Below, piece by piece: positions 33,628 through 42,224 of a stretch of DNA of 64,000 bases. Numbering within the stretch: position 1 is the first letter of the stretch; every line of letters starts with the position of its first letter. The position numbers were made by a program, and so were the translations under genes. The DNA is taken from positions 62,001 through 126,000 of the forward strand of contig JANXSX010000195.1 in the NCBI GenBank assembly GCA_025356475.1. Direction: 5' to 3'. The notes under the pieces are model-generated. The model saw only the letters and a list, made by a program, of their open reading frames with translations, ran no database searches and had not been told where the DNA came from. This DNA comes from Isosphaeraceae bacterium. GTDB lineage: Bacteria; Planctomycetota; Planctomycetia; Isosphaerales; Isosphaeraceae.

Positions 33628-34493
33628 CCCTTTGCCGCCTTCGCCGTTAGCAGTTCGCGACGCAGCCGGCGGATTTGATCTTGAGCAACGAGGCTCAGCT
33701 TCGACCTCAAAATCGCCGCACCATCGAACCAAGCTTTGGGCTCGACGAAGGCAAAATGGGCCTCGACCCAGAGGATGCCGCCCGGTCCTTCCAGCTTCGT
33801 CACTTTGACATAACCGACTGACCCCACATAGGTTTGGGGAAGCCCATCCTCCTTGGGACCAGCGGGCTTGCCGAGCGTTTTCCAATGGTTTGGGGCTTTG
33901 GGTTCGGCGTCGAATCGGGGGTCGGTTCGGGAAGAGACCACGATGGAGGACGCAGAGCGGGTGGCGACGACCCGGTCGGTGCTCTCAACCAAGATTCGAT
34001 CGAGCATCCGATTGCGTGAATGCACGTACCAGGCCGGGTCGTCGGCAGGGAAGTTCAGCGCAGTCAGCTCGTCTTTCGTAAGAACCTGGGTCTCGAACCG
34101 CATGTTGCCCACCTCAACGGGAGGCCCCGCTTTGGCACGGAAGACCTCTTCAGGCTTGAGCGAGTCAAAATCGGCATGGATGGCAAATCCCAGATCGGCG
34201 ATCCGGACGATTGCACTCTCGACCGGAACATCGCGAAGTTTGAGGATGAAGGGGGCGGTCACCGAGTCGCGGAGCAGCTCGTCCAACTGGCGGGAACTGC
34301 CTGCGAGCTTGGCAAGACTTGCACGCTGGATCTGAGATGACTGGTCATCTGTCAATGTCGGCGTAGGGAGAATGATCGTGGTCTCGCCCACTTTCCATCC
34401 CTCGGCGAGCAAGGTCGCGTAGGTTTTATCGGCGGCGTGGGCAGCCTCAACGTCGGACTGAGTCGTGAGAGCCAGGAGGATCAGAAGGATCAT
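33621..34493 (-). CDS. Secreted protein of unknown function
   Basis: A 290-residue protein with an N-terminal hydrophobic stretch (LILLALTT... to AHAAD) that reads as a signal peptide. I do not recognise a named domain. A segment at about residues 85-150 (FILKLRDVPVESAIVRIADLGFAIHADF) resembles the secretin/TonB short N-terminal-like repeats in which a protein senses or binds another envelope protein, but this is a weak resemblance. The C-terminus is a basic helix rich in Lys, Arg and Ala. Its 3' end overlaps that of the convergent gene, so no separate terminator is possible between them. Confidence 0.72.
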   Translation of the reverse strand: MILLILLALTTQSDVEAAHAADKTYATLLAEGWKVGETTIILPTPTLTDDQSSQIQRASLAKLAGSSRQLDELLRDSVTAPFILKLRDVPVESAIVRIADLGFAIHADFDSLKPEEVFRAKAGPPVEVGNMRFETQVLTKDELTALNFPADDPAWYVHSRNRMLDRILVESTDRVVATRSASSIVVSSRTDPRFDAEPKAPNHWKTLGKPAGPKEDGLPQTYVGSVGYVKVTKLEGPGGILWVEAHFAFVEPKAWFDGAAILRSKLSLVAQDQIRRLRRELLTAKAAKGH

Positions 34494-34613
34494 GACGTTG
34501 TTTCCACCTGGAGGAGTTTCGCGGAAGAAATCGACTGGGTGGGCCGATCTTTAGAGGGTGTGGTCCAGTGAACCCGCTCGATTGTGTCGAAAACGCCGCG
34601 AGGGTCCAGCCCG

Positions 34614-35699
34614 ATGTGGGACAGTTTTAGGGCCCGCGCTGCCGCAATTGCGCTTCTGATCGCAGTTTCCGGTTGCGCCACGATCCCCGTGTCGGGGACG
34701 TTTCGAGGGTCGGTTGACGCCGACGCGAGAGTCGCCGCACGTGTGGAAGGCTCGGGGTCAGTCGAGATCAAGATTCCTCTGGCAAGCGACCCGGGCCCGA
34801 TGATCGCCACGCCAGTCCGAGCAGGTCAAGGAGGAGGACGGGTTGGGCTGATCGACGTCGACGGCCTACTTTTGAATCAAAATCTGACTGGTTTGTACTC
34901 AGTCGGCGAGAACCCCGTGGCTTCGTTCCGCGAGAAGCTTGAGGCGGCTGCGAAAGAGCCCCAGGTCACCGCGATCGTGGTGCGAATTCATAGTCCCGGC
35001 GGAGGAGTCACGGCCTGCGACATCCTCGCCGAGGAGTTGCGGCGGTTCAGGTCGGAGACAGGCAAACCGGTGGTCTGTTGCTTGATGGATCTGGCGACCT
35101 CGGGTGCCTACTACTTGGCACTTGGTGGAGATCGGATTGTCGCCCACCCCACCACGATCACAGGGGGGGTTGGGTCGCTGATCAACCACTACAACCTCGC
35201 CGACGCGATGGCCCAGCTCAACCTTGTCGCCGACCCGATCAAGTCCGGGCCGCTTGTGGACCTGGGGAGTGTGACGGCCCCTCTCGATGACGCATCGCGT
35301 GAGCTCCTCCAGGAGATGGCTGACTCATTCCGAGACCGCTTCCGTGGTCGGCTTCACGATCGACGTAAAGCCATGACCGCAGCCGACTTCACTGCCATTG
35401 GCGATGGTCGAGTCGTATCCGCCCAAAAAGCCCTCTCGCTCAAGATGGTCGACCAAATCGGCTACGTCCACGACGCGATTGCCGAGGCAGAACGGCTGGC
35501 CGGGGTCTCGCATACCGAAGTCGTCCTCTTCCAGCGGGCAGGATATCCTGCGCGTTCGCTCTATGCGATCACTCCCAACGCGCCGATCCAAGGCGATATC
35601 CTCCCGTTCAGCTACCCAGGACTCGACCGGACCAAGATCCCGACCTTCCTCTACTTGTGGCAGCCCGACCCGACCATTCTGCACCAAGGGGGGCGGTGA
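34614..35699 (+). CDS. S49 peptidase-family lipoprotein (SppA-like), catalytic Lys apparently lost
   Basis: A 361-residue protein (ATG at 34614; a GTG at 34584 is possible). The N-terminus is a lipoprotein signal with a lipobox-like AVSGC (Cys21). The S49 domain follows: IVVRIHSPGGGV at 122-133, the nucleophile Ser163 in DLATSGAYYLA, and PTTITGGVGSL. In short SppA enzymes the general-base Lys lies 52 residues after the Ser, in a SGxxKD motif; here that place reads SGPLVD, with Val215. The protein may be an inactive homologue or use another base. Normal members digest leftover signal peptides in the membrane. The next gene starts inside its stop codon (TGATG), so both are translationally coupled. 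Confidence 0.85.
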   Translation: MWDSFRARAAAIALLIAVSGCATIPVSGTFRGSVDADARVAARVEGSGSVEIKIPLASDPGPMIATPVRAGQGGGRVGLIDVDGLLLNQNLTGLYSVGENPVASFREKLEAAAKEPQVTAIVVRIHSPGGGVTACDILAEELRRFRSETGKPVVCCLMDLATSGAYYLALGGDRIVAHPTTITGGVGSLINHYNLADAMAQLNLVADPIKSGPLVDLGSVTAPLDDASRELLQEMADSFRDRFRGRLHDRRKAMTAADFTAIGDGRVVSAQKALSLKMVDQIGYVHDAIAEAERLAGVSHTEVVLFQRAGYPARSLYAITPNAPIQGDILPFSYPGLDRTKIPTFLYLWQPDPTILHQGGR

Positions 35700-36718
35700 T
35701 GATCGAGCCTAATCCCCAAGAATGGCCAGTTCTGGTCACCGGTGCGGGGGGATTTGTCGGCGGCCATGTCGCACGCATGCTGGCACGGGCGGGGCACCAG
35801 GTCCGAGGGCTCGTTCGCAAACTGCCCACCGAGGAGCCGGGTGACCCCAAAATCGAGTGGCATGTGGGAGATCTGCTGGATGTCGACTCGCTCAAATCCG
35901 CAGTTCGTGGGGTTCGCGGGGTCATCCACGTCGCGGCCTGCGTGAATCTTGGATTTGACCCGAATGGGACAAGCCAGAGGATCAATGTCGAAGGAACCCG
36001 ACTGATTCTAAAGGCTGCGATCGAAGCAGGAGTGGAGCGTTTTGTTCATACGTCCACCCTTTGGACTCTGGCGGCTGGGACAGCCGAGCATCCCGCCGAT
36101 GAGGACACAGCTTGGAACCTTGATACGATCAGGTCCCCCTATGTGAGGACCAAACGCGAGGCGGAACAGCTTGTTTTAGAAGGGGATAAGGGAAAGATCT
36201 CCACGGTTGCGCTTTGCCCCGGGATGGTGGTCGGGCCCCGTGATCCCAAGCTGACGTCCAGCATTCTGTTGATCCTCCTGGCCAAGTGCCCGATTGCGGG
36301 CCTACCGGGCGGTGGACTTCCGCTGATCGATGTTCAAGTTCTGGCCCAGTCGCATTGCCGGGCATTGGTTGCGGGGGGGACCGGCCATCGATATGCGGTG
36401 ATCGGGCCCTATTGTTCGTTCCTCGACTTGGCTCGAATGGTCCGCACGATCGTTGGCAAGCCGGTCCGCGTCGGCCAACTTCCCGCATTCCTCCAAAGAC
36501 CTTATACGACCATCGCCGGCCTGGCCGATCGTCTCGTCTTTCGCGGGACCCAGCCCGCAGTCACAGCCGCGTCGGTGGCTGGCGGCTACTTAAAGCTTTA
36601 CGTCACCGGAGCTCGTGCCGATCAGGTTTTCGGACTTGAACATCCCAGCCAGCCCGATACGATTCGAGAGGCGCTCGAAGACCTGGCGAAGCGAGGTCGA
36701 TTGCAACCGTTTCCATGA
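35699..36718 (+). CDS. NAD-dependent epimerase/dehydratase (extended SDR)
   Basis: A 339-residue extended short-chain dehydrogenase. The Rossmann motif TGAGGFVGGHV is at about residues 15-25, the catalytic block HTSTLWTLA stands for the Ser/Thr, and the YVRTKREAEQL segment gives the Tyr and Lys. The family includes dihydroflavonol-4-reductase-like, 3beta-hydroxysteroid dehydrogenase-like and NDP-sugar enzymes; the sequence is nearer to the reductase side than to sugar epimerases, but this is a judgement by eye. The ATG at 35699 overlaps the S49 stop as TGATG. The C-terminal part (LIDVQVLAQSHCRAL, GHRYAVIGPYCS) is typical. Substrate unknown. Confidence 0.88.
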   Translation: MIEPNPQEWPVLVTGAGGFVGGHVARMLARAGHQVRGLVRKLPTEEPGDPKIEWHVGDLLDVDSLKSAVRGVRGVIHVAACVNLGFDPNGTSQRINVEGTRLILKAAIEAGVERFVHTSTLWTLAAGTAEHPADEDTAWNLDTIRSPYVRTKREAEQLVLEGDKGKISTVALCPGMVVGPRDPKLTSSILLILLAKCPIAGLPGGGLPLIDVQVLAQSHCRALVAGGTGHRYAVIGPYCSFLDLARMVRTIVGKPVRVGQLPAFLQRPYTTIAGLADRLVFRGTQPAVTAASVAGGYLKLYVTGARADQVFGLEHPSQPDTIREALEDLAKRGRLQPFP

Positions 36719-36822
36719 TCCGACGTCGTCCCACCGCTGGGCACCAACAACCGACTAAGTTGCCGCCCCAGCACACGGATTCTCTGGCAAGTTAAGGCCT
36801 TTCCGGCTATCCTGACGAGGTC

Positions 36823-37935
36823 ATGAAACTCCATCGCATCGAACTTCGACTGACTCGCCTGCCACTGGTGCGCCCATTTCGCACGAGTTCCAGCGTCAAG
36901 TCGTATATTGAACATATCCTCGTTCGGGTTGAGACCGACTCCGGCCATTCGGGCTGGGGGGAATGTGCCTCGCCCTCCGACCCTTACTACTGTCCCGAGA
37001 CGGTCGCGACCTGTTGGCATATGCTCAAGGACTTCTTGACCCCTCTGACCTTGGGGAAAGAGTGGTCCTCGCTCGACGACTTCGTGCATCTCTATCGCAA
37101 GGTGAAGGGAAACAACTTCGCCAAAGCGGGCCTTGAAATGGCCTGCTGGGACGCGGTGGCCCGCAGTCAGGGACAGCCGCTGGCCGCGATGCTTGGCGGG
37201 ACCCGGCGCGAGATTGCCTCGGGGGTGAGCCTCGGAATCGAGAAAGACCTGGGGGTCCTGATCGCCCTGGTCGAGCAGTATCTTGCCGAAGGCTATCGAC
37301 GGATCAAGCTCAAGGTCGGGCCCGGTCACGATGTCGAAGTTGTCTCTGCGGTGCGAGCCAAATTCGGCGCGATCCCACTCCAGGTGGATGCGAACTCCGC
37401 ATATACACTTGCCGATTTCGATATTTTGAAAGCGCTCGATAGTTTTGATCTCTTGTTGATCGAACAACCGCTCGCGCACGACGACATGATCGATCACGCT
37501 CGGCTCCAAGCCCAGATGAAGACTCCAATCTGTCTCGATGAGTCGATCCACTCTGCCGAGGACGCTCGCAAGGCCTTGGAGATTGATGCCGGTCGTGTGA
37601 TCAACATCAAGGTGAGCCGGGTTGGCGGGCTTCGCGAAGCCAAGGCGATCCACGACCTATGCCTGGCCCACAAGATTCCGGTCTGGTGCGGTGGGATGCA
37701 TGAGTTCGGTATCGGACGCGCTGCGAATGTTGCGATCGCGAGCCTCCCCGGGTTCAGCCTCCCTGGCGATGTCTCAGGGTCGGATAAGTACTACAAGACC
37801 GATCTTGTCGAGCCGACCATCGTGGCGAAATGCGGTGAGATCACCGTTCCGTCCGGCCCTGGCCTCGGTTACGAGCCGATCCTTGAACGGATCGACCGGG
37901 TCACGAGCCGATATCATGACGAGACTGCGAAATGA
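36823..37935 (+). CDS. Enolase-superfamily N-acyl(succinyl)-amino-acid racemase / o-succinylbenzoate synthase-like
   Basis: A 370-residue member of the MenC/NAAAR branch of the enolase superfamily. The acid/base lysines are Lys164 (in IKLKVG) and Lys263 (NIKVSRVGG); the metal ligands are Asp189 (VDANSAY), Glu214 (IEQPL) and Asp239 (LDES). The C-terminal blocks VWCGGMHEFGIGRAANVAIA and SLPGDVSGSDKYY mark this branch. Enzymes of this branch make o-succinylbenzoate for menaquinone or racemise N-succinyl amino acids, and many do both. No other menaquinone gene is near. Instead an M20 deacylase (ATGA overlap) and a GNAT acyltransferase follow, which fits a D-to-L amino acid conversion route. A GAGG ribosome binding site precedes the ATG. 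Confidence 0.9.
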   Translation: MKLHRIELRLTRLPLVRPFRTSSSVKSYIEHILVRVETDSGHSGWGECASPSDPYYCPETVATCWHMLKDFLTPLTLGKEWSSLDDFVHLYRKVKGNNFAKAGLEMACWDAVARSQGQPLAAMLGGTRREIASGVSLGIEKDLGVLIALVEQYLAEGYRRIKLKVGPGHDVEVVSAVRAKFGAIPLQVDANSAYTLADFDILKALDSFDLLLIEQPLAHDDMIDHARLQAQMKTPICLDESIHSAEDARKALEIDAGRVINIKVSRVGGLREAKAIHDLCLAHKIPVWCGGMHEFGIGRAANVAIASLPGFSLPGDVSGSDKYYKTDLVEPTIVAKCGEITVPSGPGLGYEPILERIDRVTSRYHDETAK

Positions 37936-39086
37936 AAGACACGTACTCACGCCTCAACGTGTGGTTGAACGAACATCAGCAGTTGATCTTGAGCGAAATT
38001 GACTCGATCGTGCGTCACGAGTCGCCCAGCCGGGACAAGCCCGCACTCGATACCCTGGCTACCAGATTGGCCACGCGTTACGCCAGGGCCGGTGGGGATG
38101 TCGAGCGAATCCGCAACCCATCAGGGGGCGATCATTTAAGGATTCGCTTTGGGAGTGGTCTGACCCCACCTGCTCTACTTCTCGGGCATTTCGATACCGT
38201 CTGGCCAGTGGGAACGCTCGCCCAGATGCCGATCCGACTCACTGATACCGAGATGTCAGGACCTGGGATTTTCGACATGAAAACCAGCCTGGCGATGATC
38301 CCCTGGGCAATTGAAGCGATCGAGGCTGAGGGTCGCACACTCCCCCGTCCTATCGTCGTCGTGTTAACGTCCGACGAAGAAATCGGTAGCCCCACCTCAC
38401 GCGATTTGATCGAAACCGAGGCCCGTCGCGCCGCCTACACGCTTGTGTTGGAACCTCCCCTAGCCGACGGGCGGCTCAAGACCGAGCGCAAGGGAATCGG
38501 CCAGTTCCGGGTGGAGGTTAGTGGGCATTCTGCGCACGCAGGAATCGAGCCCGAGAAGGGGGCGAGTGCGATCGTGGAACTCGCCCATCAGATTCTGCAC
38601 GTGGGGTCCCTGGCCCGACCAGAGCGGGGAACGACCGTAAATGTCGGGCAAATCGAAGGGGGAACGACCCCGAACGTCGTGCCCTCCCACGCCTGGGCGG
38701 TCGTTGATGTCCGAGTCAAGACCGCCAATGAAGCAGCGCGTGTTGAAGAAGAGTTTCAGAGCTTGAAACCGGTCTCAGGGAGGACCTGGATCACAGTCAC
38801 CGGCAATTTCCGTCGTCCGCCGATGGAACGGAGCCCGGCCATGATCGCCTTGTTTCGGCAAGCTGCCCAAATTGGCGCGAAGCTGGGTCTGGAACTCGAA
38901 GAGGGGGCGACAGGAGGAGCAAGCGATGGAAATTTCACGGCCGCTTTGGGAGTCCCGACCCTCGACGGCCTAGGCTGCCCTGGCGGAGGGGCTCATGCCA
39001 TTGACGAGCATATCCTCGTGCGTGAATTACCAACACGTATCGCACTTATCGCCGCTTTGCTCCTGGAATTGAATCCCGATGCGTGA
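37932..39086 (+). CDS. M20 family metallopeptidase, predicted N-acyl-L-amino acid deacylase
   Basis: A 384-residue co-catalytic zinc hydrolase close to carboxypeptidase G2-like M20 enzymes. Motifs are complete: the first metal site GHFDTVW at about residues 90-96, the second with the catalytic Glu in SDEEIGS, the dimerisation-domain block SGHSAHAGIEPEKG, and the C-terminal His in GGGAHAIDEH. No signal peptide is seen, so it is cytoplasmic. It starts in an ATGA overlap with the racemase and overlaps the acyltransferase gene at its end. In known N-succinylamino acid racemase operons the M20 enzyme removes the succinyl group from the L-isomer, pulling racemisation forward. That specificity is inferred from gene order. 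Confidence 0.9.
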   Translation: MKDTYSRLNVWLNEHQQLILSEIDSIVRHESPSRDKPALDTLATRLATRYARAGGDVERIRNPSGGDHLRIRFGSGLTPPALLLGHFDTVWPVGTLAQMPIRLTDTEMSGPGIFDMKTSLAMIPWAIEAIEAEGRTLPRPIVVVLTSDEEIGSPTSRDLIETEARRAAYTLVLEPPLADGRLKTERKGIGQFRVEVSGHSAHAGIEPEKGASAIVELAHQILHVGSLARPERGTTVNVGQIEGGTTPNVVPSHAWAVVDVRVKTANEAARVEEEFQSLKPVSGRTWITVTGNFRRPPMERSPAMIALFRQAAQIGAKLGLELEEGATGGASDGNFTAALGVPTLDGLGCPGGGAHAIDEHILVRELPTRIALIAALLLELNPDA

Positions 39087-39837
39087 GATCACAATCCGAC
39101 TCGCCGAGACCCCAGCCGATTACCGCGCCTGCCAGATCGCTCAGCGCCTGGCCTGGGGAATCACCGAGGATGGCTACGTCGTGCCCGTCGCCACCATGGT
39201 CGGAGCCCAGTTGCACGGGGGAGTTGTTCTCGGTGCATTCTTGCCTGATGGTCAAGCGGTTGGCCTCTCATTTGCTTTTCTTGGGCGTACTGAGGAGGGA
39301 CGAACGTGCCTCTATTCCCAGCTCACCGGAGTCGTTCCCGGCTACCAGGCGCACGGGATTGGAGGCAAGCTTAAGCGACTTCAGCGACAGATCGCGAGCG
39401 AGCGAGGCATTGATGTCCTGTGCTGGTCATTCGACCCGCTCCAGGCGGGCAACGCCAGTTTTAACATCAGCAAGCTCAGAGCCACCTCACACCGATATGT
39501 CGTCGATATGTATGGCCCCCGAACCGATTTGTTGAACGCAGGGACCCCCACCGACCGGCTGATCGTCGAGTGCGAACTCACACCAAATGAACATCAACCT
39601 CCGATCATCGACAAGCTCTCGATTGAGATTCCAGCGTCAATTCATCAATTACGTGCCGAAATGCCACTCGAAGCGGATCGCCTTCGTCTTGAGGTGAGGC
39701 AAGAGTTCCTCGAGGCGTTTGCTCGCGGATATCGAGTTGAAGAATTTGAGCGGGTCAATGAACCCGACGGGCAACATTGTTATTATTGGCTCACACGGCG
39801 ATCACAACCCGACTCTCCCAACGCAGGTGAACCATGA
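39079..39837 (+). CDS. GNAT-family acyltransferase of the COG3375 type, predicted amino-acid N-succinyl/acetyltransferase
   Basis: A 252-residue GNAT-fold protein. The acyl-CoA binding turn is seen in VVPGYQAHGIGGKLKRLQR (about residues 90-108), followed by CWSFDPLQAGNASFNISKLRA and a conserved YGPRTDLLNAGTPTDRL block. These two blocks are typical of the predicted acyltransferases that travel with N-succinylamino acid racemases. It overlaps the M20 gene by 8 bp and the sulfatase gene by 4 bp (ATGA). It would acylate D-amino acids with succinyl-CoA or acetyl-CoA, making the substrate of the racemase. The acyl donor and which amino acids are used cannot be read from the sequence. Confidence 0.85.
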   Translation: MREITIRLAETPADYRACQIAQRLAWGITEDGYVVPVATMVGAQLHGGVVLGAFLPDGQAVGLSFAFLGRTEEGRTCLYSQLTGVVPGYQAHGIGGKLKRLQRQIASERGIDVLCWSFDPLQAGNASFNISKLRATSHRYVVDMYGPRTDLLNAGTPTDRLIVECELTPNEHQPPIIDKLSIEIPASIHQLRAEMPLEADRLRLEVRQEFLEAFARGYRVEEFERVNEPDGQHCYYWLTRRSQPDSPNAGEP

Positions 39838-41273
39838 GACCGCTCCCAACACTTGTCCTTATTGTGGCATTCGTCTCAGCGGCATGGGGAGAAGAACGAA
39901 AGCCCAACGTCCTCTTCATCATGGCTGATGACCTGAACGTCTCACTCGGCTGTTATGGGCACCCCCAGGTCAAGTCGCCCAACATCGACAAGCTTGCCGC
40001 ACGAGGGGTGCGGTTTGAAAAGGCCTACTGCCAGTTCCCGCTCTGTAATCCGAGTCGAGCTTCCTTGTTGACCGGACTTCGGCCAGATACGACCGGGGTT
40101 TTTGAGAACGACACATACTTCCGCAAGAACAAGCCCGACGCGGTCACGATCCCGCAACTTTTCAAGAACAATGGATATTTCGTGGCCCGGGTCGGCAAGC
40201 TGTTTCATTATGGAGTTCCCACCCAGATCGGTACGAACGGACTCGACGATCCGCCGTCCTGGAATATGGTCGTGAACCCACGAGGCCGAGATATCGACGA
40301 TGAAGCTTCAATCTTTACCATCAGCGAGTTGCTCGACCAGAAGCGAGGTTTCGGCGGAACTCTGAGCTGGCTTGCTGACGAAGGGGCCGACAAGGACCAG
40401 ACCGACGGCAAAGGGGCCGACGCGGCGATCGCACTCCTGAACGCTCGTAAGGACCAGCCGTTCTTCCTGGCGGTCGGCTTTTACCGGCCACACACACCAT
40501 ATGTCGCTCCCAAGTCGTACTTCGAGCTCTATCCACCCGACAAAGTGACACTCGTTACCGAGCCTGGTCGAGAGAATGTCCCCGCACCTGCTCTGACGTC
40601 CAAGCCAAACTACGGTATTAGCGAAGAACTTCAACGTCAAGCGATGCAAGCGTATCAAGCGTCTGTGACTTTTATGGATGCACAAGTGGGCAGGGTGCTC
40701 GATGAACTCGACCGACTCAAGCTGGCAGATAAGACGATCGTTGTTTTTACAAGTGACCACGGCTACCACCTCGGCGAGCACGGACTCTGGCAGAAGCTCA
40801 GTCTGTTTGAAGAGTCTGCTCGAGTGCCGATGATTATTGCGGTCCCCAAGAGCAAGTCTCAAGGTAAAGCTTCCGCGCAGCTCGCGGAACTCATTGATCT
40901 CTATCCGACCCTGGCGGATCTCTGTGGACTCAAAGCCCCCAACACGCTCGAAGGTCAGAGTCTTCGTCCCCAGCTCAACGACCCGAATGCACCCGGCAAG
41001 ACGGCAGCATACACTCAGGTCCGGCGGGGACAAGCCGGCGCTGCGGCGACCAAGAAACAAGTGAATCCCCCGTTCATGGGTCGATCTGTGCGGACCGAAC
41101 GGTTCCGCTATACTGAGTGGGATGAAGGCAAACGAGGTGTTCAACTCTATGATCACGCCAGCGATCCCCATGAACTCAATAACCTTGCCCAAGATCGTAT
41201 GCATCAAGGGACGATTTCTCAGATGAAACAACTTCTTCAAGACATGAACCACCCGCCGCGCGGCACTGACTAG
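39834..41273 (+). CDS. Sulfatase (iduronate-2-sulfatase-like), secreted
   Basis: A 479-residue type I sulfatase with a signal peptide (LVLIVAFVSAAWG). Metal-binding Asp residues are in FIMADDLN (residues 32-33), and the formylglycine precursor Cys71 lies in CNPSRASLLTG, the canonical C-x-P-S-R motif, so it needs an Fgly-generating enzyme encoded elsewhere. TSDHGYHLGEHG completes the metal site. The blocks PNIDKLAARGVRFE and VGFYRPHTPYVAP are those of iduronate-2-sulfatase-like members, abundant in Planctomycetes that feed on sulfated polysaccharides. It overlaps the GNAT gene by ATGA; why a secreted sulfatase should be coupled to amino acid metabolism is unclear. Confidence 0.93.
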   Translation: MRPLPTLVLIVAFVSAAWGEERKPNVLFIMADDLNVSLGCYGHPQVKSPNIDKLAARGVRFEKAYCQFPLCNPSRASLLTGLRPDTTGVFENDTYFRKNKPDAVTIPQLFKNNGYFVARVGKLFHYGVPTQIGTNGLDDPPSWNMVVNPRGRDIDDEASIFTISELLDQKRGFGGTLSWLADEGADKDQTDGKGADAAIALLNARKDQPFFLAVGFYRPHTPYVAPKSYFELYPPDKVTLVTEPGRENVPAPALTSKPNYGISEELQRQAMQAYQASVTFMDAQVGRVLDELDRLKLADKTIVVFTSDHGYHLGEHGLWQKLSLFEESARVPMIIAVPKSKSQGKASAQLAELIDLYPTLADLCGLKAPNTLEGQSLRPQLNDPNAPGKTAAYTQVRRGQAGAAATKKQVNPPFMGRSVRTERFRYTEWDEGKRGVQLYDHASDPHELNNLAQDRMHQGTISQMKQLLQDMNHPPRGTD

Positions 41274-41288
41274 ATTTCGGTGAGGAAG

Positions 41289-41310
41289 GGCATCGGCCCG
41301 GTCCAATGCC
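41289..41310 (+). terminator. Weak terminator hairpin after the sulfatase operon
   Basis: GGCATCGG at 41289-41296 pairs with CCAATGCC at 41303-41310 with one mismatch and a six-base loop, 16 bp after the sulfatase stop. No clear T run follows, but the position fits the end of the four-gene operon. Confidence 0.4.
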
Positions 41311-41389
41311 ATCCCTGAATTTGACCGTGAGGGCCGATCAAACCCGCCCAAGTTTTGGTCGGCCATCAGACGAGGAGTAAAAAGAGACC

Positions 41390-42142
41390 ATGGCTTATCT
41401 TACGATGATACGAGAGCCTTTTTCCGCACTGAGTCATGGCTTTGGGGCGGTGCTGGCGATTCTGGGCACAACCTTCCTCCTCACACATTCAGGACGCAAA
41501 CCAGGGTCTGGTCTGAGCTGTTTGGTCTATGGCTTCTGCCTCACATTCTGTTTAGCATCGAGCGCCGCATGGCACACGGCAATTATCCCGCAATCTGGAG
41601 TCGATCGACTTCTGGTCCTCGATCATATCGGCATTTTCTTGTTGATTGCAGGGACCTATACACCGATCGCCAGGAACGTCCTGGAAGGGAAATGGCAACT
41701 CTGGACCCTGGTTGGTGTCTGGACATTCGCGGCACTCGGAGTCGCATCTCACGTGATTTCCGACCATCCGCCGCTCATGCTCGGCACGATCCTCTATCTG
41801 GCGATGGGTTGGGGCTCGCTGCTCTGTTATCCGGAGATCGCCCGCAGGTCTCCGCGTGGCTCCCATTGGTGGATACTGATTGGCGGGATCCTTTATAGTC
41901 TCGGAGCGACATTCAATGTGCTCCGATGGCCAAACCCGTGGCCGACCGTGGTCGGTTACCATGGTCAGTTCCATGTCTTTGTCCTCGCTGCGGCCGCGAC
42001 CCACTTCGTTTATATCGCCAAGACAGCCCGGCCTTTCAGACCTATGGAACCAAGCAATATCTTCCGTCCTTCCAAGTTCCGCTCTACGACTGTGGTTCGC
42101 CCGGTCTCATCGAGCGTTCCTGGCGAGGGGCAACTTTCATAG
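41390..42142 (+). CDS. Hemolysin III / PAQR family membrane protein
   Basis: A 250-residue integral membrane protein with about seven helices. Family marks are the first block REPFSALSHGFGAVLA, the SSAAWHT segment, LDHIGIFLLIAGTYTPI with its Asp/His pair, and the C-terminal GQFHVFVLAAAATHF with two His, which together form the zinc site of PAQR-type putative hydrolases (ceramidase-like). The C-terminal ~35 residues are polar and may lie in the cytoplasm. A clear ribosome binding site (GAGGAG) lies ~15 bp before the ATG. Bacterial members are linked to membrane lipid homeostasis; the name hemolysin is historical. Confidence 0.92.
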   Translation: MAYLTMIREPFSALSHGFGAVLAILGTTFLLTHSGRKPGSGLSCLVYGFCLTFCLASSAAWHTAIIPQSGVDRLLVLDHIGIFLLIAGTYTPIARNVLEGKWQLWTLVGVWTFAALGVASHVISDHPPLMLGTILYLAMGWGSLLCYPEIARRSPRGSHWWILIGGILYSLGATFNVLRWPNPWPTVVGYHGQFHVFVLAAAATHFVYIAKTARPFRPMEPSNIFRPSKFRSTTVVRPVSSSVPGEGQLS

Positions 42143-42224
42143 AACGACTCGCATCGAAATTGCAGTCCGAGTCCAACTGAGAGCGAAACGGCCCACTTCA
42201 CTTCTACGGCGAGGCTCTATCACC

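Noticed and set aside
36622-37653. 343-aa minus-strand ORF
   Set aside because: Antisense to the racemase-like gene whose catalytic residues are complete; typical GC-rich shadow frame.
36823-37935. Calling the enolase-superfamily gene plain menC
   Set aside because: No other menaquinone gene is present and the M20 and GNAT neighbours fit the N-acylamino acid racemase role better, so I left the symbol out.
40308-41366. 352-aa minus-strand ORF
   Set aside because: Antisense to the sulfatase gene; no domain and no start signal.
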